This document shows positions 1 to 9,980 of a stretch of DNA of 42,479 nucleotides, piece by piece (the first letter of the stretch is position 1; each line of letters starts with the position of its first letter). Source of the stretch: Alphaproteobacteria bacterium UBA6038 (GTDB lineage Bacteria > Pseudomonadota > Alphaproteobacteria > Micropepsales > Micropepsaceae); assembly GCA_002429315.1 (NCBI GenBank), contig DIZC01000050.1, positions 1 through 42,479 of the forward strand. Direction: 5' to 3'. The position numbers and the translations under genes were made by a program. The notes beneath the pieces were generated by a model. The model did no database searches. It was not told the DNA's origin and was given only the letters and a program-made list of their open reading frames with translations.

Positions 1-1979
1 ATGGTGCGGCTGTCGATCTTGCTGGTCACCTGGAAGGAGATGCGGGTGGGGAAGTTGGCCTTGATGGTGCCGGTGATGACGTCGACGCTCGGCCGCTGGG
101 TGGCGGCGATGAGGTGGATGCCGGCGGCGCGCGCCATCTGCGCCAGCCGCTGCACCGCGCCCTCGATCTCCTTGCCGGAGATCATCATCAGGTCGGCCAC
201 CTCGTCGACCACCAGCACGATGTACGGCATGGGCTCGAGCTCGAGCATTTCGTCTTCGTAGATCGGCTTGCCGGTCTCGCGGTCGAAGCCGGTCTGCACC
301 GTGCGCTTGAGCTGCTCGCCCTTGTCGCGCGCTTTGCGCACGCGCTCGTTGAAGGCCTCGACGCCGCGCACGCCGAGCTTGCTCATCTTGCGGTAGCGCT
401 CTTCCATCTCGCGCACCGCCCATTTGAGCGCCACCACCGCCTTCTTCGGCTCGGTGACGACCGGCGACAGCAAGTGCGGAATGCCTTCGTAGGACGACAG
501 CTCCAGCATCTTGGGGTCGATGAGGATGAGCTTGGTCTGATCCGGCGGGCAGCGGTACAAGAGCGACAGGATCATGGTGTTGAGCGCCACCGACTTGCCC
601 GAGCCGGTGGTGCCGGCGATGAGCAAATGGGGCATCTTGGCGAGATCGGCCATCACCGAATCGCCGCCGATGGTCTTGCCCAGCGCCAGGATCAGCGGCG
701 CGCGGGCCTTTTCGTACTCGCTGCTGCCGAGCAGCTCGCGCAGGTACACGGTTTCGCGGTGCTGGTTGGGCAGCTCGATGCCGATGACGTTGCGGCCGGG
801 GATCACGGCGATGCGCGCCGCCACCGCCGACATGGAGCGCGCCACGTCATCGGACAGCGAAACGACCCGCGAGGATTTGACGCCGGCCGCCGGCTCGAAC
901 TCGTAGAGCGTCACCACCGGGCCGGGGCGCACCGCCATGATGCGGCCCTTGACGCCGAAATCGGCCAGCACCGCTTCCAGCATGCGGGCGTTCTCCTCCA
1001 ACGCCTCGTCGGAGAGGGTCGTGCCATCGTGCATTTGCACCGGCTCGGCCAGCAGGCCCAGCGGCGGCAATTGGTATTCGCTGGTGCCGAGGTTGAGCGC
1101 GGGCTGGCGGGCCGATTTCGGGGCTTTGGCGGCTTTGCGCTCCTCGCGCTTCACGCGGATTTCGCGCCGACGCTCGTCGGCGCGCGTGGTGGCCGCAACC
1201 GGCTCGGGCCGGATCGACAGCCCGTAAGGATCGGCCTTGTCGTCAAAGCCTTCGTCCTCCGATTCCACCTCTTCGAAATCGTCTTCGATGTCGTCGCGCG
1301 CGCGCAGCGGCGGCAGACGGCCGCCGAGCCAGAGGAAGAACGCCGGAACGTTCACCACGCCGCGCCACAGCGGCATGAACCTCAGTCCGGTGGAGAGGAA
1401 CGCGAGCGGCAATCCGGCCGCCAGCAACAGCACCGGAAGCGCGAACGCAAGCTCCGCCTGATGGTAGGACAGGGCCGCGTGGCGCGAGAGGCCGGCGATG
1501 GCCAGCCCGAGCAGGCCGCCGGTGCCTGCGGGCAGCGCTTCCAGGCGCGGCAGAATGCCAAGTCCGCCCGCCACGAACACGGTGGAAATCGGCCATGCGG
1601 CCGCACGCCAGATGGGATAGGTCACCGAGCGGCCGGACAGGGCGCGCGCCCCCCAGATGGCGGGTGGGGCCAGGAACGCGAGCGCCGCGATCCCGAACGT
1701 CTGCAGCAGGAGATCGGCCGCCGTGGCGCCAAAGCCGCCGAGCCAGTTCGAAGGGTCGCGCGCCGTGGCATTGTCGAGGCTCGCGTCCCCAGGGCTGTAG
1801 GTGGCGAGCGCCACGAGCCCCGCGCAGGAGGCCAGAAACACAAGGCCGCCGGCGCCCCGCAGCAGCGCGATCTTGAGTGCCCGCGCAACCGTGCGCCGCG
1901 CGTCAGCCAGCGCGTCGGCGAACGCGGCTTTCCGCGAGCGCGGCTGATAGACGCCCATGCTGCGGCGCGAGGCTGCCAT
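1..1979 (-). CDS. ftsK: DNA translocase FtsK (partial, C-terminus beyond the left edge)
   Basis: Septal DNA pump that moves chromosome ends and dimers during division. 659 residues are visible. Hydrophobic segments lie in the first ~170 residues (the first around residues 37-60), followed by an acidic/basic linker near 200-280. The motor domain has Walker A GTTGSGKS at 456-463 and a Walker B-type VVDEVADL with D592-E593. The last residues read FPTRISFQVTSKIDSRT, a conserved FtsK/SpoIIIE block. The winged-helix gamma domain and final part of the motor lie outside the window. The start is fixed: the in-frame codon directly before ATG is the stop TAG. The gene is divergent from the glutamate dehydrogenase gene across ~230 bp. 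Identification is from family motifs. Confidence 0.96.
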   Translation of the reverse strand, partial: MAASRRSMGVYQPRSRKAAFADALADARRTVARALKIALLRGAGGLVFLASCAGLVALATYSPGDASLDNATARDPSNWLGGFGATAADLLLQTFGIAALAFLAPPAIWGARALSGRSVTYPIWRAAAWPISTVFVAGGLGILPRLEALPAGTGGLLGLAIAGLSRHAALSYHQAELAFALPVLLLAAGLPLAFLSTGLRFMPLWRGVVNVPAFFLWLGGRLPPLRARDDIEDDFEEVESEDEGFDDKADPYGLSIRPEPVAATTRADERRREIRVKREERKAAKAPKSARQPALNLGTSEYQLPPLGLLAEPVQMHDGTTLSDEALEENARMLEAVLADFGVKGRIMAVRPGPVVTLYEFEPAAGVKSSRVVSLSDDVARSMSAVAARIAVIPGRNVIGIELPNQHRETVYLRELLGSSEYEKARAPLILALGKTIGGDSVMADLAKMPHLLIAGTTGSGKSVALNTMILSLLYRCPPDQTKLILIDPKMLELSSYEGIPHLLSPVVTEPKKAVVALKWAVREMEERYRKMSKLGVRGVEAFNERVRKARDKGEQLKRTVQTGFDRETGKPIYEDEMLELEPMPYIVLVVDEVADLMMISGKEIEGAVQRLAQMARAAGIHLIAATQRPSVDVITGTIKANFPTRISFQVTSKIDSRT

Positions 1980-2206
1980 CTATGGCTCGAGGAGGGTTTC
2001 GCCCATCTTCATCAGTGTGGCCATAATGGTTGACAAATTGCTAATGAAGACTGAACCGGCACAAGGACGTGTGATCGACGCAGTTAAATTGCAGCGAAGC
2101 TACCGCGGACCCGCCCGATGTTGCGCAGTCCCGATTGGCCCTTTCCGGCCTTTGCGGCGAGGGATAGGTTCGCGCCCGATTTGGGCTTTTCCCACGCCAG
2201 AGAGCC

Positions 2207-5200
2207 ATGACCGTCGACACCGCGCTCAAACGCCAAGGCAGCAAATCCCCGCGCCCGCCCAATGAAGACGATCTGGCGCTCGAGCGCATTCATGCCGCTG
2301 AGTCCCTGCTGCCCGCCGAGGCCGCCGCTTCCGGGCTGAAGACCTTCTTTGCCACACTGTTTCGCGGCGCGCCACCCGAAGACATCACCCGCTACGCGCC
2401 GGAATCGCTTGTCGCGCTGGCAGAACTGATCTTCGAGAGGACCACAAGACGCAAGCCGGGCGGAACGCTGGTGGAGGTGTTTCCCTTCCGCGCGCAACGC
2501 GAAACGGACGAGCGTAACGAAGCGATCTTCGTGGGCGTCAACGACGACATGCCGTTCCTGTTCGATTCGCTTGTTGCCGAGCTGAGTGCACAGGGCGTGA
2601 AGTTCGACGCGCTGTTTCATCCGATCATGTCCGCCCGGCGCGACGCGGAAGGGCGGCGCTCCGGTTCCGGCTCAGCCTTGCGGGAAAGCGTCATCGTACT
2701 CGCGCTCGATGCTCTGCCCAACGAGGAGCGCCGTGCGGCGCTGGCGGCCGGCGCGGCGCGGGTGTTCGCCCAGGTGAAGCTCGCGGTGCGCGATTGGCAG
2801 AAGATGCTCGCGCATCTGAACGACACGGTAGCTGCTCTGAAGGCGCGCCCGCCGCACGTCGGCCCCGAGATCGTCGGGGAAAGCGTCGCGTTTCTCGAAT
2901 GGCTCGCCGCCAATCACTTCACCTTCCTGGGTGCGCGGGATTACGTCTATTCGGAAGCGGGCGGCGGGGCGCTGACGGCGGTGCCGGAGTCCGGTCTCGG
3001 CGTGCTGTCCGATCTGGAGACGCGCGTCATTCGCCGCGGCGAGCACCGTGGCGAGCTCACGGCGGAAGTCCGCGGCTTTCTCATGCAGCCCGAGCCGCTG
3101 ATCATCACCAAGTCGAACGAGCGCTCTGTCGTTCATCGCCGCGTCCACATGGATTATGTGGGCGTGAAGATGTTCGATGCGAGCGGCCAACTCACCGGCG
3201 AGCGCCGCTTCGTCGGACTGTTCACGTCGGGGGCCTACAGCCGCAGGCCGGCCGATATTCCGCTGTTGCGACTGAAGGTTCAGCGCGTGCGTGAGCGCGC
3301 GGGGTTCCCGCCCAACAGCCACGACGGCAAGGCGCTAGCGCACATTCTCGATTCCTTCCCGCGCGACGAAATCTTCCAGATCAGCGAAGACGAACTGTTC
3401 GACACAGCACTTGGCATCCTGAGACTGGGCGAGCGGCCGAAGGTGCGCGTATTCGACCGCTGCGACCGCTTTGACCGCTTCGTGTCGCTGCTCGTCTATG
3501 TGCCGCGCGACCGGTACGACACGCACGCCCGTGAGAACATCCAGGCGATCGTCGCCCGCGCGTATAACGGACGGATCTCCGCGGCGCATCCGACCATCGA
3601 CGAGTCGGTCCTGGCGCGGGTGCATTACATTATCGCCCGCAACGAAGGGCCGCGGCCACGCGTGGACGTGCGTGCCCTGGAGCGGGAAATCGCCGCGGCG
3701 ATTCGCACCTGGGAGGACGGCTTCGCCACAGCGCTTCTGCGCGCCCATGGCGAAGCGAGAGGCACTGGTCTGTTCACGCGGCAGCGGAACGCCTTTCCGG
3801 CGCGCTACCGCGATGCCTTTTCGCCGGAAGAGGCGGTCCGCGACCTCGACGAACTCGAGCGCCTTTCACAGCGCGGTGCCGGCATCAAAACGCGCGCCTA
3901 TCGCATGCCGGACGACGCGCACGACGCGTTGCGGCTGAAGATCTACGTACTTGGCGGCATGCTGCCGCTTTCGGCATCGCTGCCGGTGTTCGAAAATCTC
4001 GGTTTTCGCGTCATCGCGGAAGACAGCTACCCGCTCACGCTGAACTCCGGGGAAGGCTGGAAGGGCGAAGCCGCCGTTCTCGATTTCGCAATGGAGCGGG
4101 CCGACGGTGCGGGCGCCGATCTGGACGACATCAAGGAGCGGCTGGAGCCAGCGTTCGAAGCGGTCGTCGCGGACGAAGCGGAAAACGACGGGTTCAATCG
4201 CCTGACCGTCGCCGCGCGGCTCGACTGGAACACCGTGAATATCCTGCGCGCGGCAGCCAAGTACGTGCGCCAGGCCGGCTTCGCCTTCAGTCAGGATTAC
4301 ATCGAGCAGGCGCTGGCGCGAAATCCGGACATCGCCGGCCTGCTCATCGAGCTGTTCCACGCCCGCCATTCGGCGGATGTAGAGAAGCGCGAGCAGCGCG
4401 AGAAAACGATTCATACGCGCATCGACGCGGCGCTGAACGACGTGCCGAGCCTAGACGACGATCGTATCATCCGCCGCCTGCGCAACGTGATCGAATGCTC
4501 ACTGCGCACGAATTTCTTTCAGCGCGACCGGAACGGCGCGCGAAATCCCTATCTCGCCATCAAACTCGATTCCCAGAAACTCGAGGAACTTCCGGCGCCG
4601 CGGCCGCTGTACGAAATTTTCGTCTATTCGCCGCAGGTGGAAGGCGTCCATCTGCGCTTCGGCAAGGTGGCCCGCGGCGGCATTCGCTGGTCCGATCGCC
4701 GCGAAGACTTCCGCACCGAAGTGCTCGGGCTGGTGAAAGCGCAGCAGGTGAAGAATGCGGTCATCGTGCCAGTGGGCGCGAAGGGCGGCTTCTATCCCAA
4801 GCGGCTGCCGGTCAATGCGACCCGCGAAGAAGTTCAGGCGGCCGCGATCTCCGCCTACAAGACCTTCATCAACGCGCTGCTCGACCTGACCGACAATATC
4901 GGCCCCGACGGGGCGCTGATTCCGCCCCCAGGCGTCGTGCGTCACGATGATGACGATCCGTACCTGGTGGTGGCGGCGGACAAGGGCACCGCGACGTTCT
5001 CCGACATTGCCAATGGCATCGCGGAATCGCGTGGCTTTTGGCTGGGCGATGCGTTCGCCAGTGGGGGCAGCCACGGCTACGACCATAAGAAAATGGGCAT
5101 CACCGCCAAGGGCGTGTGGGAGGCGGTGACGCGGCATTTCCGCGAGATGCACCGCGACGTCCAGAGCGAGCCGTTCACCTGCATCGGCATCGGCGACATG

Positions 5201-7090
5201 TCCGGCGATGTATTCGGCAACGGCATGCTGCTGTCGAGAGTGACGAAACTCGTCGCCGCCTTCGACCATCGCCACATCTTTCTCGATCCGGATCCCGATC
5301 CCGAAAAAACCTGGGCCGAGCGCCAGCGGATGTTCGATCTGCCGCGCTCGAGCTGGGAAGACTACGACAAGTCGCTGATTTCTGCGGGTGGCGGGGTGTA
5401 TGCGCGCAGCCTGAAGGAAATTCCGATTTCGCCGCAACTGCAAAAACTGACCGGCCTCGCCGGGCCGAAAGCCTCGCCGGCCGAGGTGATGAAGGCGCTG
5501 CTGAAGGCGGAGGTCGACCTCTTGTGGTTCGGCGGCATCGGCACCTTCATCAAGGCCGCCGGCCAGAACAATTTCGAAGTGGGCGACCGCGCCAACGATG
5601 CCATCCGCGTGAACGGGGCGGAGGTGCGCGCCAAGGTGATCGGCGAGGGCGCCAATCTCGGAGTGACCCAACTCGGCCGCATTGAATACGCACTGAAGGG
5701 CGGCCGCATCAACACCGACGCGATCGACAATTCCGCCGGCGTCGACACCTCCGATCACGAGGTCAATCTGAAGATCCTGATGAGCGGACCGCTGCGGCGG
5801 GGGGAGTTGTCGTTCGAGGAGCGCGATCGTCTGCTGGAAAGCATGACGGACAATGTCGCGGCGCACGTGCTGAAGGACAATTACGATCAGACGCTGGCCT
5901 TATCGGTCGCCCAGTATCGCGGCGCGGGCGATCTTGATGCGCAGGGCCGCTTCATTCGCGATCTGGAGCGCCGCGGCCGACTGGATCGCACCGTCGAGTT
6001 TCTGCCCGACGACGCAGCCTTGCGCCGGCGAGGCCAGCAGGGAACGGGGCTGACCCGGCCGGAACTTGCTGTGCTGCTCGCCTACGCGAAGCTCGATCTC
6101 GACGCCGAACTGCTCGCCAGCGACCTTCCCGACGATCGCTACTTCGCTTCGGCGCTGGCGAACTACTATCCTCGCGCGGCAGCGGAGCGGTTTTCCGGCG
6201 AACTCCCGCGCCATCGCCTGAGGCGGGAGATCATTTCCACCGTCATTTCGAACCGTATCGTCAATCTCGCCGGGCCGGTCTTCGTTCATCGCATGAAGGA
6301 GGTGTCGAGCGCCCCTGCGGCGCGGGTGGCGCGCGCCTTTGCCGTCGCCGAAGGGTCCTTCAGCCTCGATGCGCTGAAATCCCGGATTGATGCGCTCGAC
6401 GGCCGCGTGTCGGCCGCCGTTCAGACCGGCATGTATGCCGATATTGCCGAGTTGTTGCGCCGTCTCGGCCTGTGGTTCCTGAGCAATGTGCCGACCAATG
6501 CCGATCTTGCCGCAATTGTCGCGCGCTATCGCGCCGGCGTGGAGGCCTTGCGCGGCACCTATTCCTCCTTGGTGTCGGATTACGAAATGCAGGACACCAT
6601 GGGCCGCATCAAGACGTTCCTGGAGGCCGGCGTGCCGGAGGATTTGGCCCATGACGTGGCGGCGCTGCCGTTGTGGAGCACGGCGCCCGAAATTGCTCAG
6701 CTGGCGCATGCGCGCGATCTCGATGTCGACCTGGTGGCGGGCGCCTATTTCGCGATCGGCGCCCTCATCGGGCTAGACCGCCTCCGCGGTCTTGCTTCCC
6801 GAATCGGCGCAGGCGAGCACTGGGACCGCCTCGCCATCCGGCGGGTCGTCGACGACCTCTTCGCCAGCCAGCGCGCGCTCGCCGCCCAGGCACTCGAGGA
6901 TGTCGCGCACGGCCCCGCGGGACGCACGCGGACCGACGGCGCCATGGCAGCGCACGCCTGGGCGGAGCGCCACGCCGACCCGCTGGCGCGGACCAAGAGC
7001 TTCCTCGAGGAATTGGAGCGCGGCGGCGATCTCTCAATGGCCAAGCTGACGCTCGCCAACAGCCAGATTCGCGAACTTGCCGCGCATTAG
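2207..7090 (+). CDS. gdhZ: NAD-dependent glutamate dehydrogenase, 180-kDa class
   Basis: Cytoplasmic enzyme oxidising glutamate to 2-oxoglutarate and ammonia with NAD+. At 1627 residues it matches the very large bacterial class (about 1600 residues), not the 450-residue hexameric enzymes. The catalytic core is central: RGGIRWSDR at about 823-831, then VGAKGGFYPK with K859 in the position of the substrate-binding/catalytic lysine of the family, followed by the NAD-binding half containing LWFGGIGTFIK. The long N- and C-terminal regions are typical regulatory extensions. The product feeds the 2-oxoglutarate dehydrogenase encoded downstream in this window. It starts at ATG 2207 after an untranslated stretch shared with divergent ftsK. 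The symbol follows the Caulobacter enzyme. I see no frameshift. Confidence 0.97.
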   Translation: MTVDTALKRQGSKSPRPPNEDDLALERIHAAESLLPAEAAASGLKTFFATLFRGAPPEDITRYAPESLVALAELIFERTTRRKPGGTLVEVFPFRAQRETDERNEAIFVGVNDDMPFLFDSLVAELSAQGVKFDALFHPIMSARRDAEGRRSGSGSALRESVIVLALDALPNEERRAALAAGAARVFAQVKLAVRDWQKMLAHLNDTVAALKARPPHVGPEIVGESVAFLEWLAANHFTFLGARDYVYSEAGGGALTAVPESGLGVLSDLETRVIRRGEHRGELTAEVRGFLMQPEPLIITKSNERSVVHRRVHMDYVGVKMFDASGQLTGERRFVGLFTSGAYSRRPADIPLLRLKVQRVRERAGFPPNSHDGKALAHILDSFPRDEIFQISEDELFDTALGILRLGERPKVRVFDRCDRFDRFVSLLVYVPRDRYDTHARENIQAIVARAYNGRISAAHPTIDESVLARVHYIIARNEGPRPRVDVRALEREIAAAIRTWEDGFATALLRAHGEARGTGLFTRQRNAFPARYRDAFSPEEAVRDLDELERLSQRGAGIKTRAYRMPDDAHDALRLKIYVLGGMLPLSASLPVFENLGFRVIAEDSYPLTLNSGEGWKGEAAVLDFAMERADGAGADLDDIKERLEPAFEAVVADEAENDGFNRLTVAARLDWNTVNILRAAAKYVRQAGFAFSQDYIEQALARNPDIAGLLIELFHARHSADVEKREQREKTIHTRIDAALNDVPSLDDDRIIRRLRNVIECSLRTNFFQRDRNGARNPYLAIKLDSQKLEELPAPRPLYEIFVYSPQVEGVHLRFGKVARGGIRWSDRREDFRTEVLGLVKAQQVKNAVIVPVGAKGGFYPKRLPVNATREEVQAAAISAYKTFINALLDLTDNIGPDGALIPPPGVVRHDDDDPYLVVAADKGTATFSDIANGIAESRGFWLGDAFASGGSHGYDHKKMGITAKGVWEAVTRHFREMHRDVQSEPFTCIGIGDMSGDVFGNGMLLSRVTKLVAAFDHRHIFLDPDPDPEKTWAERQRMFDLPRSSWEDYDKSLISAGGGVYARSLKEIPISPQLQKLTGLAGPKASPAEVMKALLKAEVDLLWFGGIGTFIKAAGQNNFEVGDRANDAIRVNGAEVRAKVIGEGANLGVTQLGRIEYALKGGRINTDAIDNSAGVDTSDHEVNLKILMSGPLRRGELSFEERDRLLESMTDNVAAHVLKDNYDQTLALSVAQYRGAGDLDAQGRFIRDLERRGRLDRTVEFLPDDAALRRRGQQGTGLTRPELAVLLAYAKLDLDAELLASDLPDDRYFASALANYYPRAAAERFSGELPRHRLRREIISTVISNRIVNLAGPVFVHRMKEVSSAPAARVARAFAVAEGSFSLDALKSRIDALDGRVSAAVQTGMYADIAELLRRLGLWFLSNVPTNADLAAIVARYRAGVEALRGTYSSLVSDYEMQDTMGRIKTFLEAGVPEDLAHDVAALPLWSTAPEIAQLAHARDLDVDLVAGAYFAIGALIGLDRLRGLASRIGAGEHWDRLAIRRVVDDLFASQRALAAQALEDVAHGPAGRTRTDGAMAAHAWAERHADPLARTKSFLEELERGGDLSMAKLTLANSQIRELAAH

Positions 7091-7171
7091 TGTTCAAACG
7101 AAAATGGAAAAGCGGTTCTGACCGGGTGCATGCTAGCATTCCACCGGAACCCTATTGCCAGAGTGGGACCC

Positions 7172-8077
7172 ATGACCGACACCACTGCGAACTCCGAGTA
7201 CACCCCGCCCAAAGTCTGGACCTGGGACAAGCAATCTGGCGGCCGGTTCGCCAATATCAACCGCCCCATCGCCGGGCCAACGCACGACAAGGAACTACCG
7301 GTCGGCAAGCACCCCTTCCAGCTCTATTCGCTGGGGACGCCAAACGGCGTGAAGGTGACGGTGATGTTCGAGGAGCTGCTGGCGGCCGGTCACAGTGGCG
7401 CGGAGTACGACGCCTGGCTGATCAACATCGGCCAAGGCGACCAGTTCGGTTCGGGCTTTGTGGCCATCAACCCGAATTCGAAGATTCCCGCCTTGCTCGA
7501 CCGCTCCACCAATCCGCCGACGCGGGTGTTCGAATCCGGCTCGATCCTGCTTTACCTCGCGGAGAAGTTCGACGCCTTCCTGCCGAGGGAGCATCACAAG
7601 CGCGCAGAGGCGCTCAACTGGCTATTCTGGCAGATGGGCTCGGCGCCATATTTGGGTGGTGGCTTCGGGCATTTCTACGTGTATGCGCCGACGAAGATCG
7701 AATACGCGATCGACCGCTACGCGATGGAAGTGAAGCGCCAGCTCGATGTGCTGAACCGGCATCTCGCCGATCACGAGTGGATGGTGGGCGACGAATATTC
7801 CATCGCCGACATGGCGATCTGCCCATGGTACGGCAATGTGGCGCGCGGCGGCGCCTACGGCGATTCAGCCACGTTCCTGTCGGCGCACGAATACACGCAT
7901 GTGCTGCGCTGGGCGGAAGCCTTCAACGCGCGCCCCGCGGTGAAGCGCGGGCGCATGGTCAACCGTCCCTTCGGCGATCCCGCGGGCCAATTGCTGGAAC
8001 GCCATGACGCGAGCGACTTCGAACTGCGCACGCAGGACAAGGTGATCGCCGCAGCGGAAGCGGTCGAGAAGAAATAA
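7172..8077 (+). CDS. yghU: YghU-type glutathione S-transferase / disulfide-bond oxidoreductase
   Basis: 301-residue member of the Nu-class GST (YghU/YfcG) group, which reduces organic peroxides or disulfides with glutathione rather than conjugating it. The N-terminal thioredoxin-fold part begins around residue 45 (HPFQLYSLGTPNGVKVTVMFEELL), with the conserved NPNSKIPALLD and ESGSILLYLAEK glutathione-binding segments. The all-helical domain follows and contains the YSIADMAICPWYG motif near residue 215. The ~45-residue N-terminal extension (KVWTWDKQSGGRFANINRP) is the family hallmark. I chose ATG 7172; an earlier in-frame start near 7130 would add 14 residues without family support. It lies 81 bp after the glutamate dehydrogenase gene and is convergent with the next gene. 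Confidence 0.93.
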   Translation: MTDTTANSEYTPPKVWTWDKQSGGRFANINRPIAGPTHDKELPVGKHPFQLYSLGTPNGVKVTVMFEELLAAGHSGAEYDAWLINIGQGDQFGSGFVAINPNSKIPALLDRSTNPPTRVFESGSILLYLAEKFDAFLPREHHKRAEALNWLFWQMGSAPYLGGGFGHFYVYAPTKIEYAIDRYAMEVKRQLDVLNRHLADHEWMVGDEYSIADMAICPWYGNVARGGAYGDSATFLSAHEYTHVLRWAEAFNARPAVKRGRMVNRPFGDPAGQLLERHDASDFELRTQDKVIAAAEAVEKK

Positions 8078-8125
8078 GGCGCCAGCACCTCCGCGAGCTC
8101 GGCCGGGCGCCTGATGTGGAACGGC

Positions 8126-8686
8126 CTATTCGCCGGAGCGGGACGCGTCGTGCGGCGACACCGGCGCCGGATTGGTTTGGGCAAGGCGGCGTGGAATCTC
8201 TACCGCGAACACCCAGGCATTGCCGAACGAGAGATAGAGGCAAATCACCTCGGAAGGGATCAACCAGATCAGCGCCTGTGTCCGGCCGAGCACGAGCAGC
8301 ACGCCGCTGACCGCGGGCAACAGCGTGGCCACGTGCGTCAACGTCTCGCGCACGATCCGCGCGCCCTTGGAGCCGAGCACCGCAGAACGGCCATTGTCAG
8401 GAAAGAAGTGCCCGAACACGCGAATCGCGGCGAGAATTGCGCAACCGGTCACAATATATTCCGCGCCCAGCCATCGCAAGGGTTGCGATGGAATCAACGA
8501 GAACAATCCGATCAGCAGCGCTTCGAACTGCAGGAACAACGCCGCCCAGGCGCGGTAGAGATAACCCCGGCCTTGCAGCATGTGATTGAGACTGATCGTG
8601 ACTCCGACGAACAGTAGTCCCGCCAGAGTGGCGCTGACCTGCGCGACCGTGACGAAGTAATCGTGCCAGGTGGCGATCTCCGACAT
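8126..8686 (-). CDS. hypothetical four-helix membrane protein
   Basis: 186 residues starting MSEIATWHDYFVTVAQVSATLAGLLFVGVTISL. Four hydrophobic stretches are visible: the segment after HDYF, a second around LYRAWAALFLQFEALLIGLFSLI, a third around YIVTGCAILAAIRVFGHFF, and a C-terminal pair around THVATLLPAVSGVLLVLG and LIWLIPSEVICLYLSFG. I recognise no catalytic motif. Start 8686 leaves 7 bp after the stop of the upstream SDR gene; an in-frame upstream start at 8743 would overlap that gene by 50 bp and is less likely. Probably co-transcribed with the SDR gene. The short N-terminal pattern (aromatic, then small-residue helix with ATLAGL) is often seen in uncharacterised proteobacterial inner-membrane proteins; function unknown. 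Confidence 0.75.
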   Translation of the reverse strand: MSEIATWHDYFVTVAQVSATLAGLLFVGVTISLNHMLQGRGYLYRAWAALFLQFEALLIGLFSLIPSQPLRWLGAEYIVTGCAILAAIRVFGHFFPDNGRSAVLGSKGARIVRETLTHVATLLPAVSGVLLVLGRTQALIWLIPSEVICLYLSFGNAWVFAVEIPRRLAQTNPAPVSPHDASRSGE

Positions 8687-8693
8687 CGTCCGA

Positions 8694-9476
8694 TCAGCGT
8701 GGCGCCATTCGAATCGAGCCGTCGAGCCGGACGCATTCGCCATTGAAATAACCGTTGCGGATCATCTCGAGCGCAAGCGACGCATATTCCGGCGGGCTGC
8801 CGAGCCGCGGGGGGAACGGCACCTGCGCCGCCAGCGCCTGCTTCACCGGCTCCGGCGCGCCTTGCAGCAAGGGCGTGTCGAACAGCCCCGGCATGATCGT
8901 GTTGCAGCGAATGCCCTCCTGCGCGAGATCGCGCGCGACCACCAGGGTCAGCCCGTTGATTCCGGCTTTCGAGGCGGTATAGCCCGCCTGGCCGATCTGG
9001 CCGTCCTGGGCCGCCACCGAAGCGGTGTTGACGATGGCGCCGCGCTCTCCGCCGGCCAGCGGGTCGAGCGTCAACATGCCGGCCGCGCTCATGGCGATGC
9101 AGCGGAAGGTGCCGACCAGATTGATCTGAATGATGCGATCGAAATCCTTCGCGTGGAAATACCGGATCTCACCGGTCTTCCTGTCGCGCGAAGCCGTCTT
9201 TGCCGCGTTGCCGGTGCCGGCGCAGTTGACCAGAATCCGCTCCTGACCGTTGGCGGTGCGCGCCCTCCTGAAACCTTCGGCGACGCTGTCGTCGTTGGTG
9301 ACGTTGACCTCGCAGAATACGCCGCCGATCTCGGAGGCGACGCGTTCCCCCTTATCCTTCTGCAGGTCGAAGAGGGCGATCTTGACTCCGCATTTGGCCA
9401 GCGCGCGCGCGGTGGCTTCGCCCAAGCCGGATGCGCCGCCGGTGATGACGGCGGAAACCGATGAATTAAGTTCCAT
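8694..9476 (-). CDS. SDR-family oxidoreductase, 3-hydroxyacyl-CoA dehydrogenase type
   Basis: 260-residue classical short-chain dehydrogenase. The NAD(P) site is TGGASGLGEATARAL near residues 13-27; the catalytic Ser is in NTASVAAQDG and the Tyr-x3-Lys is GYTASKAG. An acidic FDLQ segment after beta-2 suggests NAD rather than NADP. The NGYFNGECVRLDG end and the overall layout resemble the HSD17B10-like 3-hydroxyacyl-CoA dehydrogenases of fatty-acid or branched-chain degradation, but the substrate cannot be read from sequence. ATG 9476 is chosen because homology to the family starts there; sequence upstream in frame is unlike protein. The hotdog thioesterase encoded next on the same strand would fit an acyl-CoA pathway. 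Confidence 0.9.
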   Translation of the reverse strand: MELNSSVSAVITGGASGLGEATARALAKCGVKIALFDLQKDKGERVASEIGGVFCEVNVTNDDSVAEGFRRARTANGQERILVNCAGTGNAAKTASRDRKTGEIRYFHAKDFDRIIQINLVGTFRCIAMSAAGMLTLDPLAGGERGAIVNTASVAAQDGQIGQAGYTASKAGINGLTLVVARDLAQEGIRCNTIMPGLFDTPLLQGAPEPVKQALAAQVPFPPRLGSPPEYASLALEMIRNGYFNGECVRLDGSIRMAPR

Positions 9477-9541
9477 GAAAGACCCTCGGATAGCTTCAGC
9501 GCCCGTCTTAGACTGCGGTTGCGGGCAAGAAAAGCTGCCCG

Positions 9542-9934
9542 TCAGGTCAACACCATCTGCGTTTGCGTCACGAGCGCCACGAGCTTGCCGTCCTCGCGGG
9601 TGATCCGCGTCTGCCATACCGAACTGCGCCGGCCGATGTGAATGGGTGTGGACTCCGCCAGTACGGCCGTGCCTTCCGGCACCGGCGAAATGAAGTTGGT
9701 CTTGCTTTCGATGGTGGTGGTCAACGCGCCTTCCGGAAGGTTGAGGAACGCACCGGTGGCGCCGAGCGTGTCGGCAAACGCCATGATGGCGCCCCCATGC
9801 ATGATGTGGGATGCGGTGCAGAGCTCCGGCCGGACGTGGAGGCGGCCGCGGACGAGCGTCTTGGTCGCTTCGATCACTTCGACGCCCATCAGCCGCGGGA
9901 ACGGCTGCACCGCCAGCATCTGTCCGAACTCCAT
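9542..9934 (-). CDS. PaaI-like hotdog-fold thioesterase
   Basis: 130-residue hotdog protein, usual length for the PaaI/YdiI group that hydrolyses acyl- or aryl-CoA thioesters. The signature is SHIMHGGAIMAFADTLGATGAF near residues 43-64 (H-G-G followed by an acidic residue on the long helix), with ESKTNFISPVPEGT as the second conserved strand. Start ATG 9934. It precedes the SDR gene by 65 bp on the same strand and is divergent from the DUF1232 gene, with only 46 bp between the starts. The substrate is unknown; acyl-CoA salvage is an inference from the neighbour. Confidence 0.9.
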   Translation of the reverse strand: MEFGQMLAVQPFPRLMGVEVIEATKTLVRGRLHVRPELCTASHIMHGGAIMAFADTLGATGAFLNLPEGALTTTIESKTNFISPVPEGTAVLAESTPIHIGRRSSVWQTRITREDGKLVALVTQTQMVLT

Positions 9935-9980
9935 GGCTGCCCCTTTCGCGACGCGATGTTCCTGCGCGATACTAGCGCCG

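Noticed and set aside
1980..2024. 14-codon reading frame (MATLMKMGETLLEP) in frame with and directly before ftsK, ended by TAG
   Set aside because: No clear ribosome-binding site and no regulatory residue pattern; it is useful only because its stop fixes the ftsK start.
114..2033. Long plus-strand open frame of ~640 codons opposite ftsK
   Set aside because: It is antisense to a complete set of FtsK motifs, and its composition (Arg/His/Ala/Gly-rich) is the usual mirror of a GC-rich gene.
2030..2058. TTGACA at 2030-2035 as promoter of the glutamate dehydrogenase gene
   Set aside because: No acceptable -10 hexamer at 16-18 bp; kept out of the feature list.
4499..5866. Minus-strand open frame of ~455 codons opposite glutamate dehydrogenase
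   Set aside because: Antisense shadow of the catalytic core; no recognisable protein features.
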